The notes beneath the pieces are model-generated. The model saw only the letters and a list, made by a program, of their open reading frames with translations, was not told the origin of the DNA and made no database searches. Shown here piece by piece: positions 8,624 to 16,107 of a DNA stretch of 57,938 nucleotides. Made by a program: the position numbers and the translations under genes. Origin of the DNA: Vibrio splendidus (GTDB taxonomy: Bacteria; Pseudomonadota; Gammaproteobacteria; Enterobacterales; Vibrionaceae); assembly GCF_001557875.1 (NCBI RefSeq), contig NZ_LNRF01000016.1, positions 1 through 57,938 on the forward strand. Direction: 5' to 3'. Position 1 is the stretch's first letter. The number at the start of each line of letters is the position of its first letter.

Positions 8624-8740
8624 ATGAAAAAATTAATTACCGCTCTGTTTATGGTGTCCGTTATTGGACTTTCTGGTTGTGGTCAAACGGGTCCGTTATA
8701 CGATCCTGATGAAGTTCAGCAGACTGAACAATCACAATAA
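8624..8740 (+). CDS. lptM: LptM (YifL-type) small lipoprotein
   Basis: A 38-residue lipoprotein precursor. The start at 8624 gives MKKLITALFMVSVIGLSGCG: two Lys, a hydrophobic stretch and the lipobox LSGC, so the mature protein begins at Cys19. The mature part GQTGPLYDP is typical of the LptM family, which assists maturation of the LptD/LptE lipopolysaccharide translocon at the outer membrane. A longer open frame upstream (from 8504) lacks a signal peptide at its start and is not used here. Only a weak ribosome site is visible. It precedes lysA by 41 bases and is probably co-transcribed. Confidence 0.85.
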   Translation: MKKLITALFMVSVIGLSGCGQTGPLYDPDEVQQTEQSQ

Positions 8741-8781
8741 GTGAAACACGCAGAAATCGTTATTTATAAGGGATAAGAACT

Positions 8782-10035
8782 TTGGATTACTTCAACTATC
8801 AGGAAGATGGCCAGCTTTGGGCTGAGGACGTCGCACTTTCACAACTCGCAGAGCAATATGGTACGCCGCTATATGTATACTCTCGTGCAACATTAGAACG
8901 TCATTGGAACGCGTTTGACTCATCGGTTGGTGAGCATCCGCACTTGGTGTGTTATGCCGTTAAAGCTAACTCGAACCTTGGCGTGTTGAATACTTTGGCT
9001 CGTTTGGGTTCAGGTTTTGACATTGTTTCTGGCGGTGAGTTAGAGCGTGTAGTAGCTGCTGGTGGCGATCCGGCAAAAGTTGTGTTCTCTGGTGTCGGTA
9101 AAACAGCCGCTGAAATGAAGCGCGCACTTGAGTTGAACATTAAGTGTTTCAACGTAGAGTCTGAGCCAGAACTTGAGCGACTGAATAAAGTTGCTGGTGA
9201 GCTTGGTGTTAAAGCGCCAATTTCATTACGTATCAACCCAGATGTTGATGCCAACACTCACCCTTATATTTCTACTGGTCTGCGTGATAACAAGTTTGGT
9301 ATTGCTTTCGACCGTGCTCCAGCCGTTTATGCGTTTGCACAAACACTCGATAACTTGTCTATTCATGGTATTGATTGCCACATTGGTTCTCAGCTAACGG
9401 ATATCGAACCTTTCATCGATGCTACCGATCGCCTGCTTGCACTGATCGACCAACTACGAGCTGATGGTATCAACATCAAACACCTTGATGTCGGTGGCGG
9501 ATTGGGTGTGGTTTACCGTGATGAACTGCCACCACAGCCTTCAGATTACGCGAAAGCCTTATTGGCTCGCCTAGAGAATCATTCTGATCTAGAGCTGATT
9601 TTCGAGCCTGGAAGAGCGATTGCTGCTAACGCTGGTGTATTATTAACAAAAGTCGAGTTCCTCAAGCCAACCGAACACAAGAACTTTGCCATTATCGATG
9701 CAGCAATGAACGACCTGATGCGTCCAGCGCTTTACCAAGCTTGGCAAGATATTGTTCCAGTTAGCCCGAGACAGGGTGAAGCCGTGACTTACGATTTGGT
9801 TGGCCCAATTTGTGAGACGGGTGACTTCCTAGGTAAAGATCGTGACCTTGTTCTTGAAGAAGGTGATCTGCTAGCAGTTCGTTCTGCGGGCGCTTATGGC
9901 TTCGCGATGTCATCTAACTACAACACTCGTTCGCGTGCGGCTGAAGTGATGGTTGATGGCGATAAAACTCATTTGGTTCGTCAGCGTGAAGAGCTTGCGA
10001 GTCTGTGGGAACTTGAAAACATTCTTCCGGAGTAA
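8782..10035 (+). CDS. lysA: Diaminopimelate decarboxylase
   Basis: A 417-residue pyridoxal-phosphate enzyme of the alanine-racemase-like fold. It converts meso-diaminopimelate to L-lysine, the last step of lysine synthesis. The start is TTG at 8782 with AAGGGAT at 8769. The PLP-binding Lys is in CYAVKANSN (about Lys61). Other marks are CHIGSQ, GGGLGV for the phosphate, FEPGRAI, GPICETGD near the substrate site and the Tyr region SAGAYGF. Placement between lptM and dapF joins two lysine/peptidoglycan genes: dapF makes this enzyme's substrate. In E. coli lysA is elsewhere, so the arrangement is lineage-specific. Confidence 0.96.
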   Translation: MDYFNYQEDGQLWAEDVALSQLAEQYGTPLYVYSRATLERHWNAFDSSVGEHPHLVCYAVKANSNLGVLNTLARLGSGFDIVSGGELERVVAAGGDPAKVVFSGVGKTAAEMKRALELNIKCFNVESEPELERLNKVAGELGVKAPISLRINPDVDANTHPYISTGLRDNKFGIAFDRAPAVYAFAQTLDNLSIHGIDCHIGSQLTDIEPFIDATDRLLALIDQLRADGINIKHLDVGGGLGVVYRDELPPQPSDYAKALLARLENHSDLELIFEPGRAIAANAGVLLTKVEFLKPTEHKNFAIIDAAMNDLMRPALYQAWQDIVPVSPRQGEAVTYDLVGPICETGDFLGKDRDLVLEEGDLLAVRSAGAYGFAMSSNYNTRSRAAEVMVDGDKTHLVRQREELASLWELENILPE

Positions 10036-10046
10036 TTTTAAGCGTT

Positions 10047-10877
10047 ATGCACTTCCACTTTTCTAAAATGCATGGTTTGGGCAATGATTTCATGGTCGTG
10101 GACTGCATTACTCAAAATATTTTCTTTTCTCCAGATTTGATCCGCCGTTTGGCGGATCGTCACACTGGTGTGGGTTTCGATCAGCTACTTGTGGTTGAGG
10201 CTCCTTATGATCCTGAAACTGATTTCCATTACCGCATATTCAATGCGGATGGCAGTGAAGTGGAGCAGTGTGGTAATGGGGCTCGTTGTTTTGCACGATT
10301 CGTTCGCATGAAAGGTTTAACGAATAAGTACAGTATCAACGTCAGCACCAAGAAAGGTAAAATGGTTCTCAAAATTGAAGAGAATGACCTGATCACTGTG
10401 AACATGGGTATTCCTGAGTTCGAACCAGGTAAGATTCCATTCAAGGCAAAACAGCCAGAGAAGACGTATATCCTGAGAACGGATGTACATACTTTGTTCT
10501 GTGGTGCGGTAAGCATGGGCAACCCACATGTGGTTACTGTCGTTGATGATGTCGATACTGCTGATGTGGACACCCTAGGTCCGCTTCTTGAATCACACGA
10601 ACGTTTCCCTGAGCGTGTTAATGCTGGTTTTATGCAAGTGGTTAGCCGTGAAGAAGTTCGTTTGCGTGTTTACGAACGTGGCGCGGGTGAAACTCAGGCA
10701 TGTGGCAGCGGAGCGTGTGGCGCAGTTGCCGTTGGTATCACTCAAGGCTTACTGGCTGAGAATGTGAAGGTTCGTCTACCAGGCGGTGACTTACACATTA
10801 GCTGGCAAGGCCCGGGTAAACCTCTGTTTATGACAGGCCCTGCAACGCATGTGTTTGATGGTCAACTTTCTTGCTAA
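10047..10877 (+). CDS. dapF: Diaminopimelate epimerase
   Basis: A 276-residue cofactor-independent epimerase turning LL- into meso-diaminopimelate, needed for lysine and for cell-wall cross-links. The two catalytic cysteines are visible in QCGNGARC (about residue 74) and ACGSGACG (about residue 219), each in the known family motif. The N terminus FSKMHGLGNDF is also typical. The ATG at 10047 is 11 bases after the lysA stop, with GGAG at 10029-10032. It starts the conserved dapF-DUF484-xerC-yigB run also found in E. coli. Confidence 0.97.
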   Translation: MHFHFSKMHGLGNDFMVVDCITQNIFFSPDLIRRLADRHTGVGFDQLLVVEAPYDPETDFHYRIFNADGSEVEQCGNGARCFARFVRMKGLTNKYSINVSTKKGKMVLKIEENDLITVNMGIPEFEPGKIPFKAKQPEKTYILRTDVHTLFCGAVSMGNPHVVTVVDDVDTADVDTLGPLLESHERFPERVNAGFMQVVSREEVRLRVYERGAGETQACGSGACGAVAVGITQGLLAENVKVRLPGGDLHISWQGPGKPLFMTGPATHVFDGQLSC

Positions 10878-10921
10878 GAACGACCCAAAACAAATAGATT
10901 CATAAAAATAAAGGATAGGTT

Positions 10922-11620
10922 TTGTCTTACGTTGAAGCTGACGCACTCACCGCAGAAGTGGTCGCGGAATATTTACGTGATAACCCAGATTTTTTCCAAG
11001 ACCGAAAAGATTTGGTTGATCGCCTTGCTATCAATAACGTTGAGCAGGGCGCTGTTTCTCTAGTTGAGATTCAGCTTAAACGCCAGCGTCATCGAATCGA
11101 AGAGCTTGAAGAAGAGATCACTGGCTTGATGTCGTTGGCGGCAAATAACGATAAAACCTTCTATGAGTTTATGGATCTGCAAGCGCAAGTGCTGAAATGC
11201 AGTGACTTCATGCAGGTGATAAAGGCCGTTGAACAAAAAGCGTTAGACCTTGGGCTTAAGGCTCATGTTCGAATTCTTTCACAATCGGGTTTTTATCCTT
11301 TAAGTGCTGAGGGTTACTCTAAGTTTTCGCTTAACCATTTCAATGGCAAAGATGCTTATCTTGGGCGTTTGAGAAAAGCCGACAGACACGATTTGTTTGG
11401 TGATTATCCAGTTCCAGAGCTAGGCTCTTATGTAGTACTACCGCTTGCTAAGCAGTCTCCATTGGGGTTGCTCGCCTTTTCTAGTGAAGATGGCGGACAT
11501 TTCCAACCCCATATGGATACGCTCTTTTTACGTCATTTAGCACTTGTTGTCGCTCATTTGGCGGACACCTTACCTTGGCAGATAAATAATGAGCCTAGAG
11601 CCCAAAATACCTCTTCCTAA
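10922..11620 (+). CDS. DUF484 family protein (YigA-like)
   Basis: A 232-residue cytoplasmic protein of the DUF484 family. The start is TTG at 10922 after AAAGGATAGG, giving MSYVEADALTAEVVAEYLRD. A short coiled coil (QLKRQRHRIEELEEEI, about residues 52-67) precedes a GAF-like domain (about 90-225). The family is always found just before xerC in gammaproteobacteria, but its biochemical role is unknown. It overlaps xerC by 32 bases, which suggests coupled translation and perhaps a link to chromosome dimer resolution. That link is inference from position only. Confidence 0.85.
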   Translation: MSYVEADALTAEVVAEYLRDNPDFFQDRKDLVDRLAINNVEQGAVSLVEIQLKRQRHRIEELEEEITGLMSLAANNDKTFYEFMDLQAQVLKCSDFMQVIKAVEQKALDLGLKAHVRILSQSGFYPLSAEGYSKFSLNHFNGKDAYLGRLRKADRHDLFGDYPVPELGSYVVLPLAKQSPLGLLAFSSEDGGHFQPHMDTLFLRHLALVVAHLADTLPWQINNEPRAQNTSS

Positions 11621-12521
11621 CAGCCTTCAAAAGCCACTTTCTCGCTTCTATGAGTATCTCAGAAGCGAGAAGGGGCTCAGCCTACACACTCAACGTAATT
11701 ACAAACAACAACTTGAAACTATGGCCGCTCATTTAGTCACGCTAGGGCTAAAGGATTGGGGCCAGGTCGATGCTGCGTGGGTAAGACAACTTGCCAGTAA
11801 AGGCATGCGTGAGGGAATGAAAGCAAGCAGTATTGCAACACGCTTATCTTCACTGCGCAGTTTCTTTGATTTTCTTGTGTTGCGTGGTGAAATGACGGCT
11901 AATCCAGCCAAAGGTGTTTCTGCTCCACGTAAACAGCGCCCTCTGCCTAAAAACCTCGATGTTGATGAGGTCGGACAGTTGCTTGATGTTAACGAGGATG
12001 ATCCACTGTCGATTCGTGACCGAGCTATGATGGAAGTGATGTATGGCGCTGGGTTACGACTGGCAGAACTGGTCGGTATTAACCTCAAAGATGTGTTGGG
12101 TCGCCAGGGTGAAATCCGAGTCATCGGTAAAGGCGATAAAGAACGCAAAGCGCCTTTTTCTGGTTTAGCTAAAGAGTGGGTCGATAAATGGCTTAAAGTT
12201 CGTGGTGAGTTGGCTTCACCGGGTGAAACCGCACTGTTTGTCTCGAAGTTAGGGACTCGTATTTCTCATCGAAGCGTGCAAAAACGTATGGAAGAGTGGG
12301 GTAAGAAGCAATCTGTCGCGAGCCACATCAGCCCGCATAAACTGCGTCACTCCTTTGCAACGCATGTGCTGGAGTCGAGCCAAAACCTTCGTGCTGTTCA
12401 AGAATTGCTTGGCCATGAAAACATCTCTACGACCCAAGTTTATACCCACTTAGATTTCCAACACTTAGCACAAGCTTATGATCAGGCTCACCCGAGAGCG
12501 CGTAAGAAGAACAAAGATTAG
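11589..12521 (+). CDS. xerC: Tyrosine recombinase XerC
   Basis: A 310-residue site-specific recombinase that with XerD resolves chromosome dimers at dif. The N-terminal SAM-like DNA-binding domain spans about residues 15-100 (FYEYLRSEKGLSLHTQRNY). The catalytic domain carries the Arg of GAGLRLAEL, the Lys of GKGDKERKAP, HKLRHSFATH, GHENISTTQ and the nucleophile Tyr of QVYTHLDFQHL. The C-terminal HPRARKK tail is as in other XerC. It is core, not an island integrase: it lies in the conserved dapF cluster and no attachment site or mobile genes are near. Confidence 0.96.
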   Translation: MSLEPKIPLPNSLQKPLSRFYEYLRSEKGLSLHTQRNYKQQLETMAAHLVTLGLKDWGQVDAAWVRQLASKGMREGMKASSIATRLSSLRSFFDFLVLRGEMTANPAKGVSAPRKQRPLPKNLDVDEVGQLLDVNEDDPLSIRDRAMMEVMYGAGLRLAELVGINLKDVLGRQGEIRVIGKGDKERKAPFSGLAKEWVDKWLKVRGELASPGETALFVSKLGTRISHRSVQKRMEEWGKKQSVASHISPHKLRHSFATHVLESSQNLRAVQELLGHENISTTQVYTHLDFQHLAQAYDQAHPRARKKNKD

Positions 12522-12536
12522 ATTTAAGGGTTTACT

Positions 12537-13253
12537 ATGCGAATTTATCGAGGGTTAAAGCCCATCAAAGCCATGACCTTTGACTTAGATGACACCCTGT
12601 ATGACAACTGGCCTGTGATCATGAAGGTTGAGAAGGAGATGGCACAGTGGCTTTATCAAAAGCACCCAGTGTCGGCTTCTTTATCGCTCGAAGAGTGGCA
12701 GGGCATTAAGCAGCAAGTCGCCTCTGAAAACCCAGCTTTGAAACATGATGTCACCGTATGGCGTGAAACTCAGATAAAAAGTGGTTTGCTGCAATTGGGT
12801 TATTCTCAGCAGCAAGCAGAACAAGCGGCTCGAGAAGGTATTGAGCATGCATTATGGCTACGTAATCAAGTCAATGTTCCTGACGAAACGCATCGTGTGA
12901 TGACTGAGGTTAGTCAACGTATTCCTCTAGTTGCGATTACTAATGGTAATGTCGACCCACACAAAATTGGCTTAGGGCAGTACTTTCAATTAATCCTTAA
13001 ATCCGGTCCTGATGGAAGAGCTAAACCCTGGCCAGATATGTTTGAAAAAGCTCAGCAACACCTAGGTTGTGATGCTGAGAATATTCTTCATGTTGGTGAT
13101 CACCTTAAAACGGATGTCTATGGAGCCAAGCAAAATGGCTTCCAAGCGTGCTGGTTTAATGACACTGGTTCCAATTTATACCTCTCTTCGAAGGCGAGCG
13201 TGCTCCCTGATGTTGAAATAGACCAACTTAGCGATCTTATGCGACTAATTTAA
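12537..13253 (+). CDS. yigB: HAD-family phosphatase YigB
   Basis: A 238-residue HAD-superfamily phosphatase. Motif I is FDLDDTLYDN (about residues 15-24, with both catalytic Asp). Motif II is the ITNGN stretch, and motif III/IV is KPWPDMF followed by HVGDHLKTDVYGA. E. coli YigB acts on FMN and on the 5-amino-6-ribitylamino-uracil phosphate of riboflavin synthesis; that substrate is inferred by family. It starts 15 bases after xerC with AAGGG before the ATG, and ends the cluster. A short inverted repeat AGCC..GGCT at 13317-13330 lies downstream but lacks a T run. Confidence 0.9.
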   Translation: MRIYRGLKPIKAMTFDLDDTLYDNWPVIMKVEKEMAQWLYQKHPVSASLSLEEWQGIKQQVASENPALKHDVTVWRETQIKSGLLQLGYSQQQAEQAAREGIEHALWLRNQVNVPDETHRVMTEVSQRIPLVAITNGNVDPHKIGLGQYFQLILKSGPDGRAKPWPDMFEKAQQHLGCDAENILHVGDHLKTDVYGAKQNGFQACWFNDTGSNLYLSSKASVLPDVEIDQLSDLMRLI

Positions 13254-13422
13254 TGGCTTGGTAAGCTTATTGTGTCGCATTTATGATAGTGAATTGTTAC
13301 ATTAGTCGCCTATAAAAGCCTGATTAGGCTAGGATAATTGGCGGCTACTTTTTATCGATTCATTTCAGTCATAGCAGTGGTTGCGGGTTCTCTACTCCAT
13401 TAGAATTTGAACAAGGGTTGGC

Positions 13423-15921
13423 ATGCAAACATTTACATTTCTCGCAAATACTGAGGCGTTGTTTAGAGCTCAACTTGATCAGCGAGAATGGTGTGACAGC
13501 AAACAGTACCTTATTCAAATTTTCTCAGCTCAATCTTCAGATCTAGCTCGTCAAATCGCGAGTGTCGCTCTCAATCGTTTAAACAATGCGACGCTAATTG
13601 GTCAGAGTGCTCGTCATGTTATCTGTGATAATTGCCTTGAAAGTGCATGCACCTTAGTCATCATCAGTGAGTTCAACGAAACCCATCTAACCTCAGCAGT
13701 CCAGCCTTTTACGGGTAATCCAAATCAAGATAGCCAAGACTTAGCTTTGCAACTGCACCTTACCGAAGACACCAAAACGGTTATCAGTTTGTGCGATCAA
13801 GTCGAAGGGCGTGATTACCCGATCTATAGCGCTTTTGAAAACCTGCCTTACGCATTGCCGATTGCTGGTGGACTGTGTCATGAGAATGAATTTGGCCGTT
13901 GGGTTATGTATAACGAGCAAACCTACCAGCACGCCTGTGTTGCTGTGGCTCTGGCTAACCCAAGATTGAAGGTTTGGTCGGATGCGTACTCTGAGTGGAA
14001 CCCAATTGGGATGAAACTGCGAGTCACACATGCGGTCGGAAATCGTTTATACGCGTTGAATGACAAGCCGGCGATTGAAGTATTCAAACATTACCTTGCG
14101 GATGGCAAAGACCTTCCTTTTAGCCAACTGATGAGCTTTCCACTTTATCGAGAACTTGGCAGAAAGAAGGGTATTTCAACACCTCTACGTATTAATGATG
14201 ATGGCAGTATCGAGTTTGATAGCCCTTGGCATGTCGGTGAAGAGGCGCAGTTTTGTTATAACCACCCCTCTTTGACCGCGGAAAAGGTGCGTCACGGTGC
14301 CGAGATGCTAGCCATGCATCAGCCTGAATCGGTGATCATCTATAACTGTGTATCTCGACTTGAGTTTATCGATAGTAAACTTGAGCTCAAGCCATTTGAA
14401 GGGATAGTGAATACATGTGGTGCCTACTGCATGGGTGAGCTATACCGCAATGAAGACCGCCAAGAGATACTGCACCACAGCCTGACTTATATCGCTATGC
14501 GCGAGTCTGACGAGGTTAAAGAGTTTCGTTGTGAAGATTTTCAGTGTGGCTCAACAGTGTCGCCATTGCTTAACCTTGTCAGAAATGCAGTCGCTGATCT
14601 CGACAGTATGAATACCCAGATGGAGAAAAAACTCCATCAACAAGCGCGTCGCTTAACCGAGAGCTATCGCATTGACTCACGCACTGGCTTACCGAACCGT
14701 ATTGTACTGAAGGAGCGCCTCAATACGATTCTATTTAGTGAACACTTACTCACGTTAAAGCTCACGAATTTCCATCAAGTTAACGAAAAATACGGCTATC
14801 AGGTGGGTGATCAGTTACTGCTTGACCTGTCTAATCACTTTATTGAGCGATTGCAGCTTCGTGTCGTGAAAGAGCCTCGCGTGAAGGTTGAGCTGTTCAG
14901 TATTGGGGTCGGAGAGTGGGCGATTATCTTTAACGCCAGTGTTGGTAGTACAAAAATAAAAGAAGGTTTCGTTGAGTTCGCCGATGACATCGAACACATA
15001 AATTTTGAGCCATATGGTTTGGCTGATATTGATTACCTGTCAGTTTCTCTGTGTGGCGGCTTTGCTAGTCGTTGTGATTTCTTAACCGACAGCGGTGACG
15101 AGATCTTATTGAAAGCGATCGAAGCTCGACGTTATGGGGTGCGGAACAATACCCACATCACCAATGCCAAAGACATTCAGGTGAGCGAAGAGGACCGCAA
15201 AGAGCAGCTCGGTTGGTTGAGCTGTGTGAGCCGTGCGATTTTAGATCAGAACATCATTACCTACTCTCAACCGATTGTGGAATCGGGCACTCACGAAATG
15301 ATTGGCCAAGAGTGTTTAGTCAGAATCATGGAGTCGGACGGTACCATTGTGGCACCAGGAAAGTTCTTACCTATCATTGCCGACACGCACCTCTACACAC
15401 GCCTTAGCCGACATATGATTAAGAGCACTATCGGTTATATGGCGGATAAACAGAGTTCGTTCTCTATCAATCTATCCCCGCAAGATTTGTTGAGTGACAA
15501 GACGCTTGAGGTGCTCGAGGCTGCGATCAGTGGTATGAACGATCCCACTCGACTTGGCTTAGAGGTTTTGGAATCTGAGCAAATCAAGGATTATGGCCGC
15601 ATGATAGAGGTGTGCGATCACTTCCGTGCACTCGGGGCGAGAATCATTGTTGATGATTTTGGCTCTGGTTACTCCAATATTGATGAGATCATTAAGCTTG
15701 AGCCACAGATTATTAAGCTCGACGGTAGCTTGATTCGTAATATCGACAAAGACCAAAAACAAAGAAATATCGCTTCTCAGTTGGTTCGCTTATGCCAAGT
15801 GTTCAATGCTAAGACGGTTGCTGAATTTGTCCATAACCAACAGGTTTGTGAGATAGCAGAACAAATGGGTGTCGATTATCTGCAGGGTTATTACTTTGGT
15901 GAGCCTAAGCGATTGTTTTAG
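13423..15921 (+). CDS. FIST sensor - degenerate GGDEF - EAL protein (copy 1)
   Basis: An 832-residue cytoplasmic signalling protein with no membrane segment. A FIST N-type domain spans about residues 10-190 and a FIST C-type domain about 210-375 (NHPSLTAEKVRHGAEMLA). A short helical linker is followed by a GGDEF fold at about 410-560. Its signature position reads GVGEW, so it is probably not a cyclase. A C-terminal EAL domain spans about 600-830. The EAL keeps catalytic-looking residues: ECLVR (ExLxR), SINLSP, LEVLESEQ, VDDFGSGYSN, IKLDG, AEFVHN and LQGYYFG. It is likely a ligand-controlled c-di-GMP phosphodiesterase. FIST domains are proposed to bind small molecules such as amino acids. A close paralogue follows in tandem. 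Confidence 0.85.
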   Translation: MQTFTFLANTEALFRAQLDQREWCDSKQYLIQIFSAQSSDLARQIASVALNRLNNATLIGQSARHVICDNCLESACTLVIISEFNETHLTSAVQPFTGNPNQDSQDLALQLHLTEDTKTVISLCDQVEGRDYPIYSAFENLPYALPIAGGLCHENEFGRWVMYNEQTYQHACVAVALANPRLKVWSDAYSEWNPIGMKLRVTHAVGNRLYALNDKPAIEVFKHYLADGKDLPFSQLMSFPLYRELGRKKGISTPLRINDDGSIEFDSPWHVGEEAQFCYNHPSLTAEKVRHGAEMLAMHQPESVIIYNCVSRLEFIDSKLELKPFEGIVNTCGAYCMGELYRNEDRQEILHHSLTYIAMRESDEVKEFRCEDFQCGSTVSPLLNLVRNAVADLDSMNTQMEKKLHQQARRLTESYRIDSRTGLPNRIVLKERLNTILFSEHLLTLKLTNFHQVNEKYGYQVGDQLLLDLSNHFIERLQLRVVKEPRVKVELFSIGVGEWAIIFNASVGSTKIKEGFVEFADDIEHINFEPYGLADIDYLSVSLCGGFASRCDFLTDSGDEILLKAIEARRYGVRNNTHITNAKDIQVSEEDRKEQLGWLSCVSRAILDQNIITYSQPIVESGTHEMIGQECLVRIMESDGTIVAPGKFLPIIADTHLYTRLSRHMIKSTIGYMADKQSSFSINLSPQDLLSDKTLEVLEAAISGMNDPTRLGLEVLESEQIKDYGRMIEVCDHFRALGARIIVDDFGSGYSNIDEIIKLEPQIIKLDGSLIRNIDKDQKQRNIASQLVRLCQVFNAKTVAEFVHNQQVCEIAEQMGVDYLQGYYFGEPKRLF

Positions 15922-16107
15922 TGCTTAAAACTTATGAGTCCTCATGCCGGCTGGCTTCGAAAATGCTCAATCATCATTGATGTCTGCTTTGTGGTGGAAT
16001 GAGTGATGTCTAACTAACGTCACATTATTTATAAGATGATTGTAAGTATTCCGTGCAAGCCTTATCTATAATAAGCACAATAACAAATCATTAACCTAGC
16101 GATTAAT

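Noticed and set aside
11589..12521. The tyrosine recombinase as sign of an integrated island
   Set aside because: It is core XerC in the conserved dapF-DUF484-xerC-yigB cluster, with no attachment site or cargo.
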